NCBI GenBank assembly: GCA_002684055.1
Contig: NYUL01000030.1
Location: forward strand, 1 to 5,423
Source: Gammaproteobacteria bacterium
Lineage (GTDB): Bacteria > Pseudomonadota > Gammaproteobacteria > Magnimaribacterales > TMED112
Direction: 5' to 3'
DNA: 5,423 nt
This document shows, in pieces, positions 1 through 5,423 of the stretch. Numbering within the stretch: the first letter of the stretch is position 1; each line of letters begins with the position of its first letter. The translations under genes were made by a program, and so were the position numbers. Below the pieces are notes generated by a model. It had not been told where the DNA came from, searched no databases, and saw nothing but the letters and a program-made list of their open reading frames with translations.

Positions 1-1310
1 TTTTTTGATACAAGATACTCAATTAAGCCCTTCACACTATATTTATCATTAATCCATTTAGCTATAAATGGCTGAGCAATTGACCAGAAATCAAGATCAG
101 GATAGATCTGTCTGCCCATTCCCTCGATATGAATTAACGTTTTAACTAGAAGCACCAGATCATTATCTAAATATAAATCAAACTGCTTCATACCCTCAAA
201 AAGATTAAGCAAAAGTTCCCCAAATAGTATTTGGGATAATGGCTTGTCGAGAAGATCTTCACAATTAGCTCTCAAAACAGCTTCAAGCTCTTCAGTTTTA
301 GTATCTTCTTTTACCCAATCAGCAAAAATAAAAAGTTGAGCCAGTGAGTAGAAATCTCTTTCTAGAAGACAAGATATCATTTGCGCTAAAAGAATCTGAT
401 TTGATTCAGTGAGTGAGCCACATATTGCATAGTCAACAGCGTAATAATACGGATCATTTGGATTATCTTTTGCTGCAAATATATTTCCTGGATGCATATC
501 TGCATGAAAGAAATTATCCTGGAAGACTTGCTTCAAGAAAATTTTAACCCCATTTTCAGACAGCACCCTTAGATCAAGGCCAAACTTTTTAAGTTCGGTT
601 GTGTCTGTAATGGGCACACCGTCAATGTACTCCATGACAAGTGTCTTCTTTGTTGTAAATTCATCATGAATTTTTGGTATATAAAGGTGATTCGTGTCTT
701 TAAAGTTATTAAAGGTTTTTTTTGCATTGGCAGCTTCAATTCTAAAATCAAGTTCATTTAAAATTACCCTTTCGTAATCATCTACTACAGAGCTTATATC
801 TATCCTTGGGTAGCCTTTATAAAAAGTTCTTATAACTGTTGTAGCCAATCTTATTGCGCCAATATCACGAGAGATAGAAGTCTCTAAATTAGGCCTCTGT
901 ACCTTTACCACAAGCTCTTGATCTCCTTTAGTAAATCTATGGACCTGCGCCAGAGAAGCAGCAGCAAGGGGAATTGGATCAATTGTATCAAGCACAATGT
1001 CTGATTTACTTCCTAAGTTTCTAATTAGTTGTTCTTTAATGTAAGAGTATTCTAGTGGCTCGCAATTATCTGTAAGCTTTGATAATTCAAGGGCTAATTT
1101 GTGGGATATTAGGTCTGTTCTTGTTGATAAGAGCTGTCCAAGCTTAATAAAAACTGGGCCTAGTTCTTCAAGCACTTTTTTCAGCTTTTTCTCAACATCA
1201 TTAGGCTGTTTTATGGGCTTAAGAATGGGATTAAATCCAGGGATAAATAAATTAAATATGCCGGAGGATCTTACAGAAAAAAAAATTTGAAAAAGTCTGA
1301 GAAATCTCAC
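1..1310 (-). CDS. ubiB: UbiB, atypical kinase-like ATPase of ubiquinone biosynthesis (3' end cut by window)
   Basis: I translated the reverse strand from a GTG at 1310-1308 and found 436 uninterrupted codons running off the left edge. E. coli UbiB has about 546 residues, so the C-terminal membrane-anchor helices expected in the family lie outside. Visible hallmarks of the UbiB/COQ8/ADCK family are the KxGQ motif (K56-L-G-Q59), the alanine-rich loop A116-A-A-S119, a VVKV lysine (K136), the E186-x-D188 motif, the catalytic loop H269-A-D-M-H-P-G-N276, and D293 at the DFG position. The 22-residue spacing between D271 and D293 matches my recollection of E. coli UbiB. The DFG-like triplet reads DYA, where a glycine is normal. 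UbiB is known to be required for ubiquinone biosynthesis and to have ATPase-type activity; its exact role is not settled. The GTG overlaps the ubiE stop (GTGA), implying translational coupling. The N-terminus is roughly 15 residues shorter than in E. coli. Codons 9-12 contain a run of nine T. Confidence 0.95.
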   Translation of the reverse strand, partial: MRFLRLFQIFFSVRSSGIFNLFIPGFNPILKPIKQPNDVEKKLKKVLEELGPVFIKLGQLLSTRTDLISHKLALELSKLTDNCEPLEYSYIKEQLIRNLGSKSDIVLDTIDPIPLAAASLAQVHRFTKGDQELVVKVQRPNLETSISRDIGAIRLATTVIRTFYKGYPRIDISSVVDDYERVILNELDFRIEAANAKKTFNNFKDTNHLYIPKIHDEFTTKKTLVMEYIDGVPITDTTELKKFGLDLRVLSENGVKIFLKQVFQDNFFHADMHPGNIFAAKDNPNDPYYYAVDYAICGSLTESNQILLAQMISCLLERDFYSLAQLFIFADWVKEDTKTEELEAVLRANCEDLLDKPLSQILFGELLLNLFEGMKQFDLYLDNDLVLLVKTLIHIEGMGRQIYPDLDFWSIAQPFIAKWINDKYSVKGLIEYLVSK

Positions 1311-2056
1311 TTTAAGCCTCTATGTAATGCAACAATGCCCTTGAAAATATTTTCATAATTACAATTGGAGAATCCTGTATCTTTAAAAAGCTCTAACATC
1401 TCTTCTTGGTTCTCATGTGTCCTTATCGACTTGACAAGGTATTCATAGCTCTCCCGATCTCCTGAGATTAGATCTCCGATCTTTGGAATAAAGTTATAGC
1501 TATAAAAATCATAAAGCTTAGAAAAATTTTGACCTTGAGCTTTTGAAAATTCAAGTATGTGAAGTTTTCCTCCTTTCTTAAGAACCCTATAGATTTCTTT
1601 TAAACTATTTTTTTTATCTGAAAAATTTCTAAAACCGAAAGAAATGAAAACATGATTGAATGTCTCATCATCATATGGGAGTTTTTCAGCACTAGACACA
1701 GCAAAGAAGCATTTATGATAGAAACCCTCATTGAGTGACCTTTCTTTGGCTTTTTCAATCATTTCAAGATTTTGATCACATAAATATATAGATTTTTCCT
1801 TCACCTTTTTTGCAATAAGTTTTGCAATATCACCTGTGCCAGCTGCAAGATCCAAACAAACATCATCTTTATTAATATTTGCTGAATCTATAAATGATCT
1901 TTTCCATACTCTATGCATTCCTGCTGACATGAAATCATTCATCAGGTCATAATTTTCTGAGACTTTAGTAAAAATGGTCTCTACGCCATCTTTTTTTATT
2001 TCTTTAGAAACTTTTTTGTCTCCAAAATATACTTTTTGATTATCTTTGGTGCTCAT
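1307..2056 (-). CDS. ubiE: UbiE, SAM-dependent C-methyltransferase of ubiquinone (and menaquinone) biosynthesis
   Basis: This 249-residue protein is close to the 251 residues of E. coli UbiE and aligns along its whole length. Family features are the N-terminal YDLMNDFMSAGMHRVWKR segment (36-53), SAM motif I LDLAAGTGD (68-76), an acidic residue at the end of strand 2 (D94) that should contact the SAM ribose, SFGFRN (139-144), YRVLKKGGKLHILEFS (156-171) and the C-terminal signature GIVALHRG. The family transfers a methyl group from SAM to the ring carbon of the methoxy-benzoquinol intermediate of ubiquinone; some members also methylate demethylmenaquinone. No menaquinone genes are visible, so a ubiquinone role is the simpler inference, supported by ubiB directly downstream. 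The ATG at 2056-2054 gives the family's usual N-terminus, though no clear Shine-Dalgarno precedes it. The stop overlaps the ubiB GTG by four bases. It is the first gene of the leftward unit. Confidence 0.97.
   Translation of the reverse strand: MSTKDNQKVYFGDKKVSKEIKKDGVETIFTKVSENYDLMNDFMSAGMHRVWKRSFIDSANINKDDVCLDLAAGTGDIAKLIAKKVKEKSIYLCDQNLEMIEKAKERSLNEGFYHKCFFAVSSAEKLPYDDETFNHVFISFGFRNFSDKKNSLKEIYRVLKKGGKLHILEFSKAQGQNFSKLYDFYSYNFIPKIGDLISGDRESYEYLVKSIRTHENQEEMLELFKDTGFSNCNYENIFKGIVALHRGLK
1317..1321 (-). promoter_or_regulatory. Ribosome binding site of ubiB
   Basis: The reverse strand reads AGAGG here, followed by six bases (cttaaa) and then the GTG at 1310-1308. This is a good Shine-Dalgarno match at normal spacing. 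It decides in favour of the GTG start, since no in-frame ATG sits nearby. It lies inside the last codons of ubiE. Confidence 0.7.
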
Positions 2057-2089
2057 ATAGTATTATTGTGTTGAGAACAAAAAGTATAA
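2057..2089. promoter_or_regulatory. 33-bp divergent intergenic region between ubiE and orn
   Basis: This is the only real intergenic gap, and both transcription units start from it, so promoters must lie here or extend into the flanking coding regions. On the plus strand, a weak candidate is TTGATT (2036-2041, inside ubiE) with TAGTAT (2058-2063) 16 bp later, or TATTAT (2061-2066) at a looser 19-bp spacing. On the minus strand, TATACT (2088-2083) fits a -10 box and would give a leader of about 20 nt, but I see no convincing -35 in the orn coding sequence. Neither gene has a good Shine-Dalgarno; GAGA at 2073-2076 is 13 nt from the orn ATG. I see no operator-like inverted repeat or terminator. 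Confidence 0.35.
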
Positions 2090-2626
2090 ATGACAAATAC
2101 AAATTTACTAGCTTGGATAGACCTTGAAATGACAGGACTTAATCCAGAAAAGCATCATATTATTGAAATTGCTTGTCTGGTAACAGACTCTGATCTTAAT
2201 GTTGTTGCAGAAGGACCAGAAATTGCTATTTCCCAGACTGATGATGTTTTAGACCTTATGAATGAATGGAATATCAGACAGCATAACTCGTCTGGTCTGG
2301 TAGAAAAGATCCGATCAAGTGATATTGGGCTAAAAGAGGCAGAGCAGCAAAGTTTAAATTTTTTTCAAAAACATATAAAACAACACCAATCGCCTTTATG
2401 TGGCAGCAGTGTTTCACATGATAGAAGGTTTTTAATCAAGCATATGCCTAAATTGGCTAACCATTTTCACTATAGACATATAGATGTTAGCTCTTTCAAA
2501 GAAATCATAAAAAGATGGAGCCCGGATGCAGAAGAATTCAAAAAAGAGTCCTCTCACAGGGCAATGGATGATATTAAAGATTCTGTTAATGAGCTGAAGT
2601 TTTACAGAGAAAACTTTTTTAAATAA
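2090..2626 (+). CDS. orn: Oligoribonuclease (DEDDh 3'-5' exoribonuclease)
   Basis: Orn degrades RNA fragments of two to a few nucleotides (nanoRNA, including pGpG from cyclic-di-GMP turnover) to mononucleotides in the cytoplasm. The protein has 178 residues against 181 in E. coli and aligns end to end. All DEDDh catalytic residues are visible: D11 and E13 in WIDLEMTGL, D111 in the HDRRF segment, H156 in SSHRAMDD, and D161. The conserved LVTD, LVEK and FHYRHIDVSS segments are also present. One departure is that the E. coli GNSIGQDRRF block reads GSSVSHDRRF (105-114), changing the Asn before the catalytic Asp segment and the residue next to that Asp. The ATG at 2090 leaves the expected short N-terminus. 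Tandem stops TAA-TAG end the gene, and miaB starts 11 nt later. The gene diverges from ubiE and opens the rightward operon, a position it does not have in E. coli. Confidence 0.97.
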   Translation: MTNTNLLAWIDLEMTGLNPEKHHIIEIACLVTDSDLNVVAEGPEIAISQTDDVLDLMNEWNIRQHNSSGLVEKIRSSDIGLKEAEQQSLNFFQKHIKQHQSPLCGSSVSHDRRFLIKHMPKLANHFHYRHIDVSSFKEIIKRWSPDAEEFKKESSHRAMDDIKDSVNELKFYRENFFK

Positions 2627-2637
2627 TAGAGAAATAA

Positions 2638-3963
2638 ATGCCCAAAAAATTATTTGTTAAAACTCATGGATGTCAGATGAATGAATATGATTCTGCAAAA
2701 ATGATAGATCTACTTCAGGCTGAAGAAGATTTTGAACTTGTTGAGTCTGAAGAACAAGCAGACTTGCTTATATTAAATACATGCTCAATAAGAGAAAAAG
2801 CTCAAGAAAGGGTTTTTCATCAAATAGGAAGATGGAGAAAAATAAAGGATAAAAAGCCAGACTTAAAAATTGCTATAGGCGGATGTGTTGCATCGCAAGA
2901 AGGCGAAAAAATCATTAAAAGAGCTCCTGCAGTAGACATAGTTTTTGGGCCTCAATCATTGCATAACCTGCCGAAGCTATACAATGATGAAAGTAAGACA
3001 AAAAAGTCGCAGATAGATATATCCTTCCCTAAATTAGAAAAATTTGATCACATTCCAATGCCAGAACGAGGCGAGGCTTCATCATTTGTATCAATTGTTG
3101 AGGGTTGTAATAAGTATTGCTCTTTCTGTGTTGTGCCTAAAACAAGAGGCCATGAAGTTTCAAGAAGCATTGAAGACATTTTGAAAGAAGTTTCAATTCT
3201 CGCTGATAAAGGCACCAAAGAAATTCATTTCTTAGGGCAAAATGTCAACAATTTCAAAGGCACATATAAGGGAGAGAAGTCATCTTTAGCAGTTTTGATT
3301 GAGCTAGCAGCGAAGATTGATAATATTGAAAGAATAAGATTTACAACCAGCCATCCCCATGAATTTAAGGATGATCTTGTTGAAGCTTATGCAAGGGTAC
3401 CAGAATTAGTAAGCCATGTTCATTTACCAGTTCAGAGTGGTTCTGACAGAATTTTAAAATTAATGAGAAGAAGGTATACAGCAGAAAAATATTTAATTCT
3501 TATAGATAAGCTGAAAAAAGTAAGACCAGATATGCGTTTTTCATCTGATTTTATAGTTGGTTTTCCTGGCGAAACAAAACAAGATTTTGAGGAGACCATG
3601 AATATAATTAATGCTGTTAAATTTGATGAATCCTATAGTTTTATATATAGCGCAAGACCAGACACACCAGCTGCTATTATGGTTGATGATGTATCACAGG
3701 AAGAGAAAAAAGAAAGACTTAACATTTTGCAAGCAAGATTAAGCCAGCTAGCTTATGGTTACAGTAGAAAAATGGTCGGTTCTTTACAAAATTGTTTAGT
3801 TACCGGTGTATCAAAGAAGGACCCAGGCCAGCTTCAAGCAAGAACTATATGCGATAGGGTTGTGAACTTTAGATCAGATAGTATTGATTTAGAGGGCCAA
3901 TTGATTAATATTCGGATTGAAGATGCATTGCCAAACTGCCTTAGGGGATCAATAGAAAATTAA
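2638..3963 (+). CDS. miaB: MiaB, tRNA-2-methylthio-N6-dimethylallyladenosine synthase (radical SAM methylthiotransferase)
   Basis: MiaB adds the methylthio group to i6A at position 37 of tRNAs that read codons starting with U. The 441-residue protein shows the three-part architecture. The N-terminal UPF0004 domain (about 3-125) has the auxiliary 4Fe-4S cysteines C12 (THGCQMN), C49 (NTCSIREKA) and C83 (GGCVASQ). The radical SAM core (about 145-375) has C157-x3-C161-x2-C164, at the same residue numbers as in E. coli, and the LPVQSGSD block. A C-terminal TRAM domain (about 378-439) carries RVVNF and ends at LRGSIEN. The NTCSIREKAQE and HQIGRW segments favour MiaB over RimO or MtaB. It ends about 30 residues earlier than E. 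coli MiaB (474), lacking only the tail beyond TRAM. The usual RPGTPAA reads RPDTPAA. A modest AGAGA (2628-2632) lies five bases before the ATG. It stops 5 nt before the PhoH-like gene. Its substrate requires MiaA, not seen here. Confidence 0.97.
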   Translation: MPKKLFVKTHGCQMNEYDSAKMIDLLQAEEDFELVESEEQADLLILNTCSIREKAQERVFHQIGRWRKIKDKKPDLKIAIGGCVASQEGEKIIKRAPAVDIVFGPQSLHNLPKLYNDESKTKKSQIDISFPKLEKFDHIPMPERGEASSFVSIVEGCNKYCSFCVVPKTRGHEVSRSIEDILKEVSILADKGTKEIHFLGQNVNNFKGTYKGEKSSLAVLIELAAKIDNIERIRFTTSHPHEFKDDLVEAYARVPELVSHVHLPVQSGSDRILKLMRRRYTAEKYLILIDKLKKVRPDMRFSSDFIVGFPGETKQDFEETMNIINAVKFDESYSFIYSARPDTPAAIMVDDVSQEEKKERLNILQARLSQLAYGYSRKMVGSLQNCLVTGVSKKDPGQLQARTICDRVVNFRSDSIDLEGQLINIRIEDALPNCLRGSIEN

Positions 3964-3968
3964 AAACC

Positions 3969-4913
3969 TTGTATAACCATCAATTAAATTTTTCCAATCT
4001 ACCGCCTGAGCAACTAATGCTCCTATGTGGCGAACTAAATAAAAATCTTAAACAAATAGAAAAAGCTTTAAAAATAAAAGTCTCTCAGAATGGAACTGAA
4101 TTTAAACTATCTGGTAAACAAGATGACGTAAAAATGGGAATCTCTACTCTTACAGATCTAAAACTAAAGCTAGAAACTAATTCAACAATTACTCCTGATA
4201 TAGTTCACCTTAGCCTTCACACAGCAAAATTTTCTGATTCAGAAAAAATAGATACAAATGAGGTTCATATTAAGACACCTAGAGCTTCAGTAACTGCCAG
4301 AGGAAAGAACCAGAAAGACTATCTTACCAATATTGCCAATGCTGATCTTACCTTTGGGGTCGGTCCATCTGGAACAGGCAAGACATTTCTTGCTGTTGCT
4401 AGGGCTGTAGACGATTTAATCAAAGAAAAGATTAGAAAAATAGTTTTAGTTAGGCCAGCGGTTGAGGCCGGAGAAAAATTGGGATTTTTACCTGGCGATT
4501 TGAGCTCAAAGATAGATCCTTATTTGAGACCATTATATGATGCGCTGCACGATATGCTTGGAGCTGAAAGGGTAAATAGATTAGTTGACAGAGACATAAT
4601 AGAGATTGCTCCTCTTGCTTACATGAGAGGCAGAACATTGCGAGAAGCCTTTATTATTATGGACGAAGGTCAGAATACAACAATTGAACAAATGAAAATG
4701 TTTTTAACTCGTTTGGGGTTTGGATCAAAAGCTGTTGTAAATGGCGATTTGAGCCAGATAGATTTGCCAAAAAGCACTCAATCTGGTTTAAGGCACGCCA
4801 TTGACGTTCTTAAAGATGTTGATTCAATAAAATTTACAAAATTTACAGCACGAGATGTTGTTAGGCACTCGCTGGTCCAAGAAATTGTTGAGGCTTATGA
4901 TAATTTCGAATAA
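3969..4913 (+). CDS. ybeZ: PhoH-like P-loop ATPase (YbeZ)
   Basis: This is a PhoH-family nucleotide-binding protein of 314 residues. E. coli YbeZ has 346; the difference is mainly its charged C-terminal tail, absent here. The N-terminal part (about 1-100) aligns weakly with YbeZ. The ATPase domain carries Walker A GPSGTGKT (132-139), the signature RPAVEAGEKLGFLPGDL (162-178), DPYLRPLYDAL (183-193), APLAYMRGRTL (214-224), Walker B with D232-E233 followed by GQNTTIEQMKMFLTR, and a GDLSQIDLP sensor-like block. The Walker B region reads DEGQN where DEAQN or DESQN is common. The family is linked to RNA metabolism and physically to YbeY, whose gene overlaps this one by 17 nt. The start is a TTG at 3969, five bases after the miaB stop. 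The in-frame ATG (4017) would remove N-terminal residues that align with YbeZ, and an in-frame stop at 3942 limits extension. There is no clear Shine-Dalgarno, so reinitiation after miaB is likely. Confidence 0.93.
   Translation: MYNHQLNFSNLPPEQLMLLCGELNKNLKQIEKALKIKVSQNGTEFKLSGKQDDVKMGISTLTDLKLKLETNSTITPDIVHLSLHTAKFSDSEKIDTNEVHIKTPRASVTARGKNQKDYLTNIANADLTFGVGPSGTGKTFLAVARAVDDLIKEKIRKIVLVRPAVEAGEKLGFLPGDLSSKIDPYLRPLYDALHDMLGAERVNRLVDRDIIEIAPLAYMRGRTLREAFIIMDEGQNTTIEQMKMFLTRLGFGSKAVVNGDLSQIDLPKSTQSGLRHAIDVLKDVDSIKFTKFTARDVVRHSLVQEIVEAYDNFE
4890..4893 (+). promoter_or_regulatory. Possible ribosome binding site of ybeY
   Basis: GAGG lies three bases before the ATG at 4897, inside the end of the PhoH-like gene. 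The core match is good, but the spacing is shorter than the usual five to nine bases. It still supports the 4897 start better than the upstream ATG at 4855 or the downstream TTG at 4918; the latter has no purine-rich site before it. Confidence 0.4.
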
Positions 4914-5361
4914 GAAATTGCAGGTAGAGTTTTTTAAGCAGCCGAATTATATTACCAAGACAAGTAATAAATTAGAGAAAATTATCAAAGATTTTTCGAG
5001 TTTTTTCTCCATAAATGAAATAAATCTAGAAATTAGTTTCTGTTCGGCCCAAGAAATAAAGAGAATAAATAAACAATTCAGAGGCCAAGATAAGCCAACT
5101 AATGTTCTTTCCTTTCCTGATGAAAATTTAACTAATATCTCAATTATTTGTAACGGGGAAATACTAATTTGTAATGATATCCTTCTTGCAGAAGCAAAAG
5201 ACCAGAATAAGGAAATCTTTAATCATTTTGTACATCTTCTGGTCCACTCCATGTTGCACATTGTTGGATATGGTCATGAACAGGAAAATGATGCTATATT
5301 AATGGAGAATAACGAAGTGAAATTTTTATCTAAAATTGGAATATCTGACCCATACAAATAA
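4897..5361 (+). CDS. ybeY: YbeY, endoribonuclease / 16S rRNA maturation factor (UPF0054 metalloprotein)
   Basis: From the ATG at 4897 the protein has 154 residues, near the 155 of E. coli YbeY. The conserved FRGQDKPTNVLSFP block (61-74, with R62 matching the functionally important Arg59 of E. coli) and the zinc-binding segment H117-SML-H121-IVGYG-H127 identify the family. The three histidines are all kept. The usual GYDH reads GYGH (G126), and the GD block before the middle strand reads NGEILIC, with Glu for Asp. It ends with the family's typical DPY near the C-terminus. YbeY is a cytoplasmic zinc protein involved in 16S rRNA 3'-end maturation and ribosome quality control, acting with YbeZ. 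The gene overlaps the PhoH-like gene by 17 nt and its TAA overlaps the next ATG by one base. An in-frame ATG at 4855 would add 14 residues and overlap by 59 nt; I reject it because family N-termini are short. TTG 4918 is a less likely alternative. Confidence 0.93.
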   Translation: MIISNKKLQVEFFKQPNYITKTSNKLEKIIKDFSSFFSINEINLEISFCSAQEIKRINKQFRGQDKPTNVLSFPDENLTNISIICNGEILICNDILLAEAKDQNKEIFNHFVHLLVHSMLHIVGYGHEQENDAILMENNEVKFLSKIGISDPYK

Positions 5362-5423
5362 TGCCTGACGAACCATCGCAATCTTTTTATTCAATCATTA
5401 AAAATATTTTTATTCGTAAGGAC
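5361..5423 (+). CDS. Start of a probable CorC/YbeX-type protein (3' end cut by window)
   Basis: An ATG at 5361 overlaps the ybeY stop by one base (TAATG) and opens a frame of 21 codons to the window end, beginning MPDEPSQSFYSIIKNIF. That is too short to show a domain. In many gammaproteobacteria the gene after ybeZ-ybeY is corC (ybeX), which encodes a CBS and CorC/HlyC-domain protein linked to magnesium and cobalt handling. CorC proteins begin with a short polar stretch and then a hydrophobic-basic segment, which fits loosely. The identity therefore rests on gene order, not on sequence. No Shine-Dalgarno is visible; translation probably depends on termination of ybeY. Confidence 0.5.
   Translation, partial: MPDEPSQSFYSIIKNIFIRKD

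Noticed and set aside
569..757. 62-codon minus-strand open frame
   Set aside because: It lies inside ubiB in another frame, and ubiB is continuous and well conserved there. The translation resembles no family I know.
1099..1290. 63-codon plus-strand open frame
   Set aside because: It is antisense to the N-terminal part of ubiB (including the KxGQ region) and shows no recognisable motif or upstream ribosome binding site.
4450..4638. 62-codon minus-strand open frame
   Set aside because: It is antisense to the conserved ATPase core of the PhoH-like gene; its apparent Leu/Gln richness is a by-product of that coding sequence.
4855..4896. Upstream ATG that would extend YbeY by 14 residues
   Set aside because: It would overlap the PhoH-like gene by 59 nt and give an N-terminus longer than the family norm, while ATG 4897 has GAGG before it.
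1..5423. Search for mobile elements, CRISPR repeats, tRNA/rRNA genes, riboswitches and terminators
   Set aside because: The window is almost wholly coding with gaps of at most 33 bp. I saw no repeated units, cloverleaf-like sequence, or GC hairpin followed by a T run. Weak structures could escape reading by eye.

Overview
The window is a compact stretch of housekeeping genes from an AT-rich bacterial chromosome. The predicted proteins resemble gammaproteobacterial (E. coli-type) families throughout. They include UbiE and UbiB for ubiquinone, an oligoribonuclease, MiaB, and a PhoH-like/YbeY/CorC-type cluster. Strong A/T bias, Lys/Ile/Asn-rich proteins, GTG and TTG starts, overlapping genes and almost no intergenic DNA suggest a small streamlined genome, such as a marine SAR86-like gammaproteobacterium. 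That placement is inference from composition and gene content; no rRNA or other taxonomic marker is present.

Layout: two transcription units diverge from a 33-bp gap (2057-2089). Leftwards (minus strand) run ubiE (2056-1307) and ubiB (1310 to beyond position 1). They overlap by four bases (GTGA), and the usual gammaproteobacterial ubiJ is absent between them. Rightwards (plus strand) run orn (2090-2626), miaB (2638-3963), a PhoH-like ATPase gene (3969-4913), ybeY (4897-5361) and the first 21 codons of a probable corC/ybeX (5361 to the window end). Spacings are 11 nt, 5 nt, a 17-nt overlap and a 1-nt overlap, so this looks like one operon.

Function: the left unit serves ubiquinone biosynthesis (C-methylation by UbiE; the atypical kinase-like ATPase UbiB). 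The right unit is RNA-centred: degradation of very short RNAs (Orn), ms2i6A37 tRNA modification (MiaB), and the PhoH-like/YbeY pair linked to 16S rRNA maturation and ribosome quality. The conserved neighbour CorC follows.

No mobile element, CRISPR array, RNA gene or phage-like segment was seen, and I found no undescribed system. Points worth a second look are small: motif departures (UbiB DFG-equivalent reads DYA, YbeY GYDH reads GYGH, Orn GNS reads GSS), a TTG start for the PhoH-like gene, a T9 tract just after the ubiB start, the missing ubiJ, and the joining of orn to the miaB-ybeZ-ybeY cluster.
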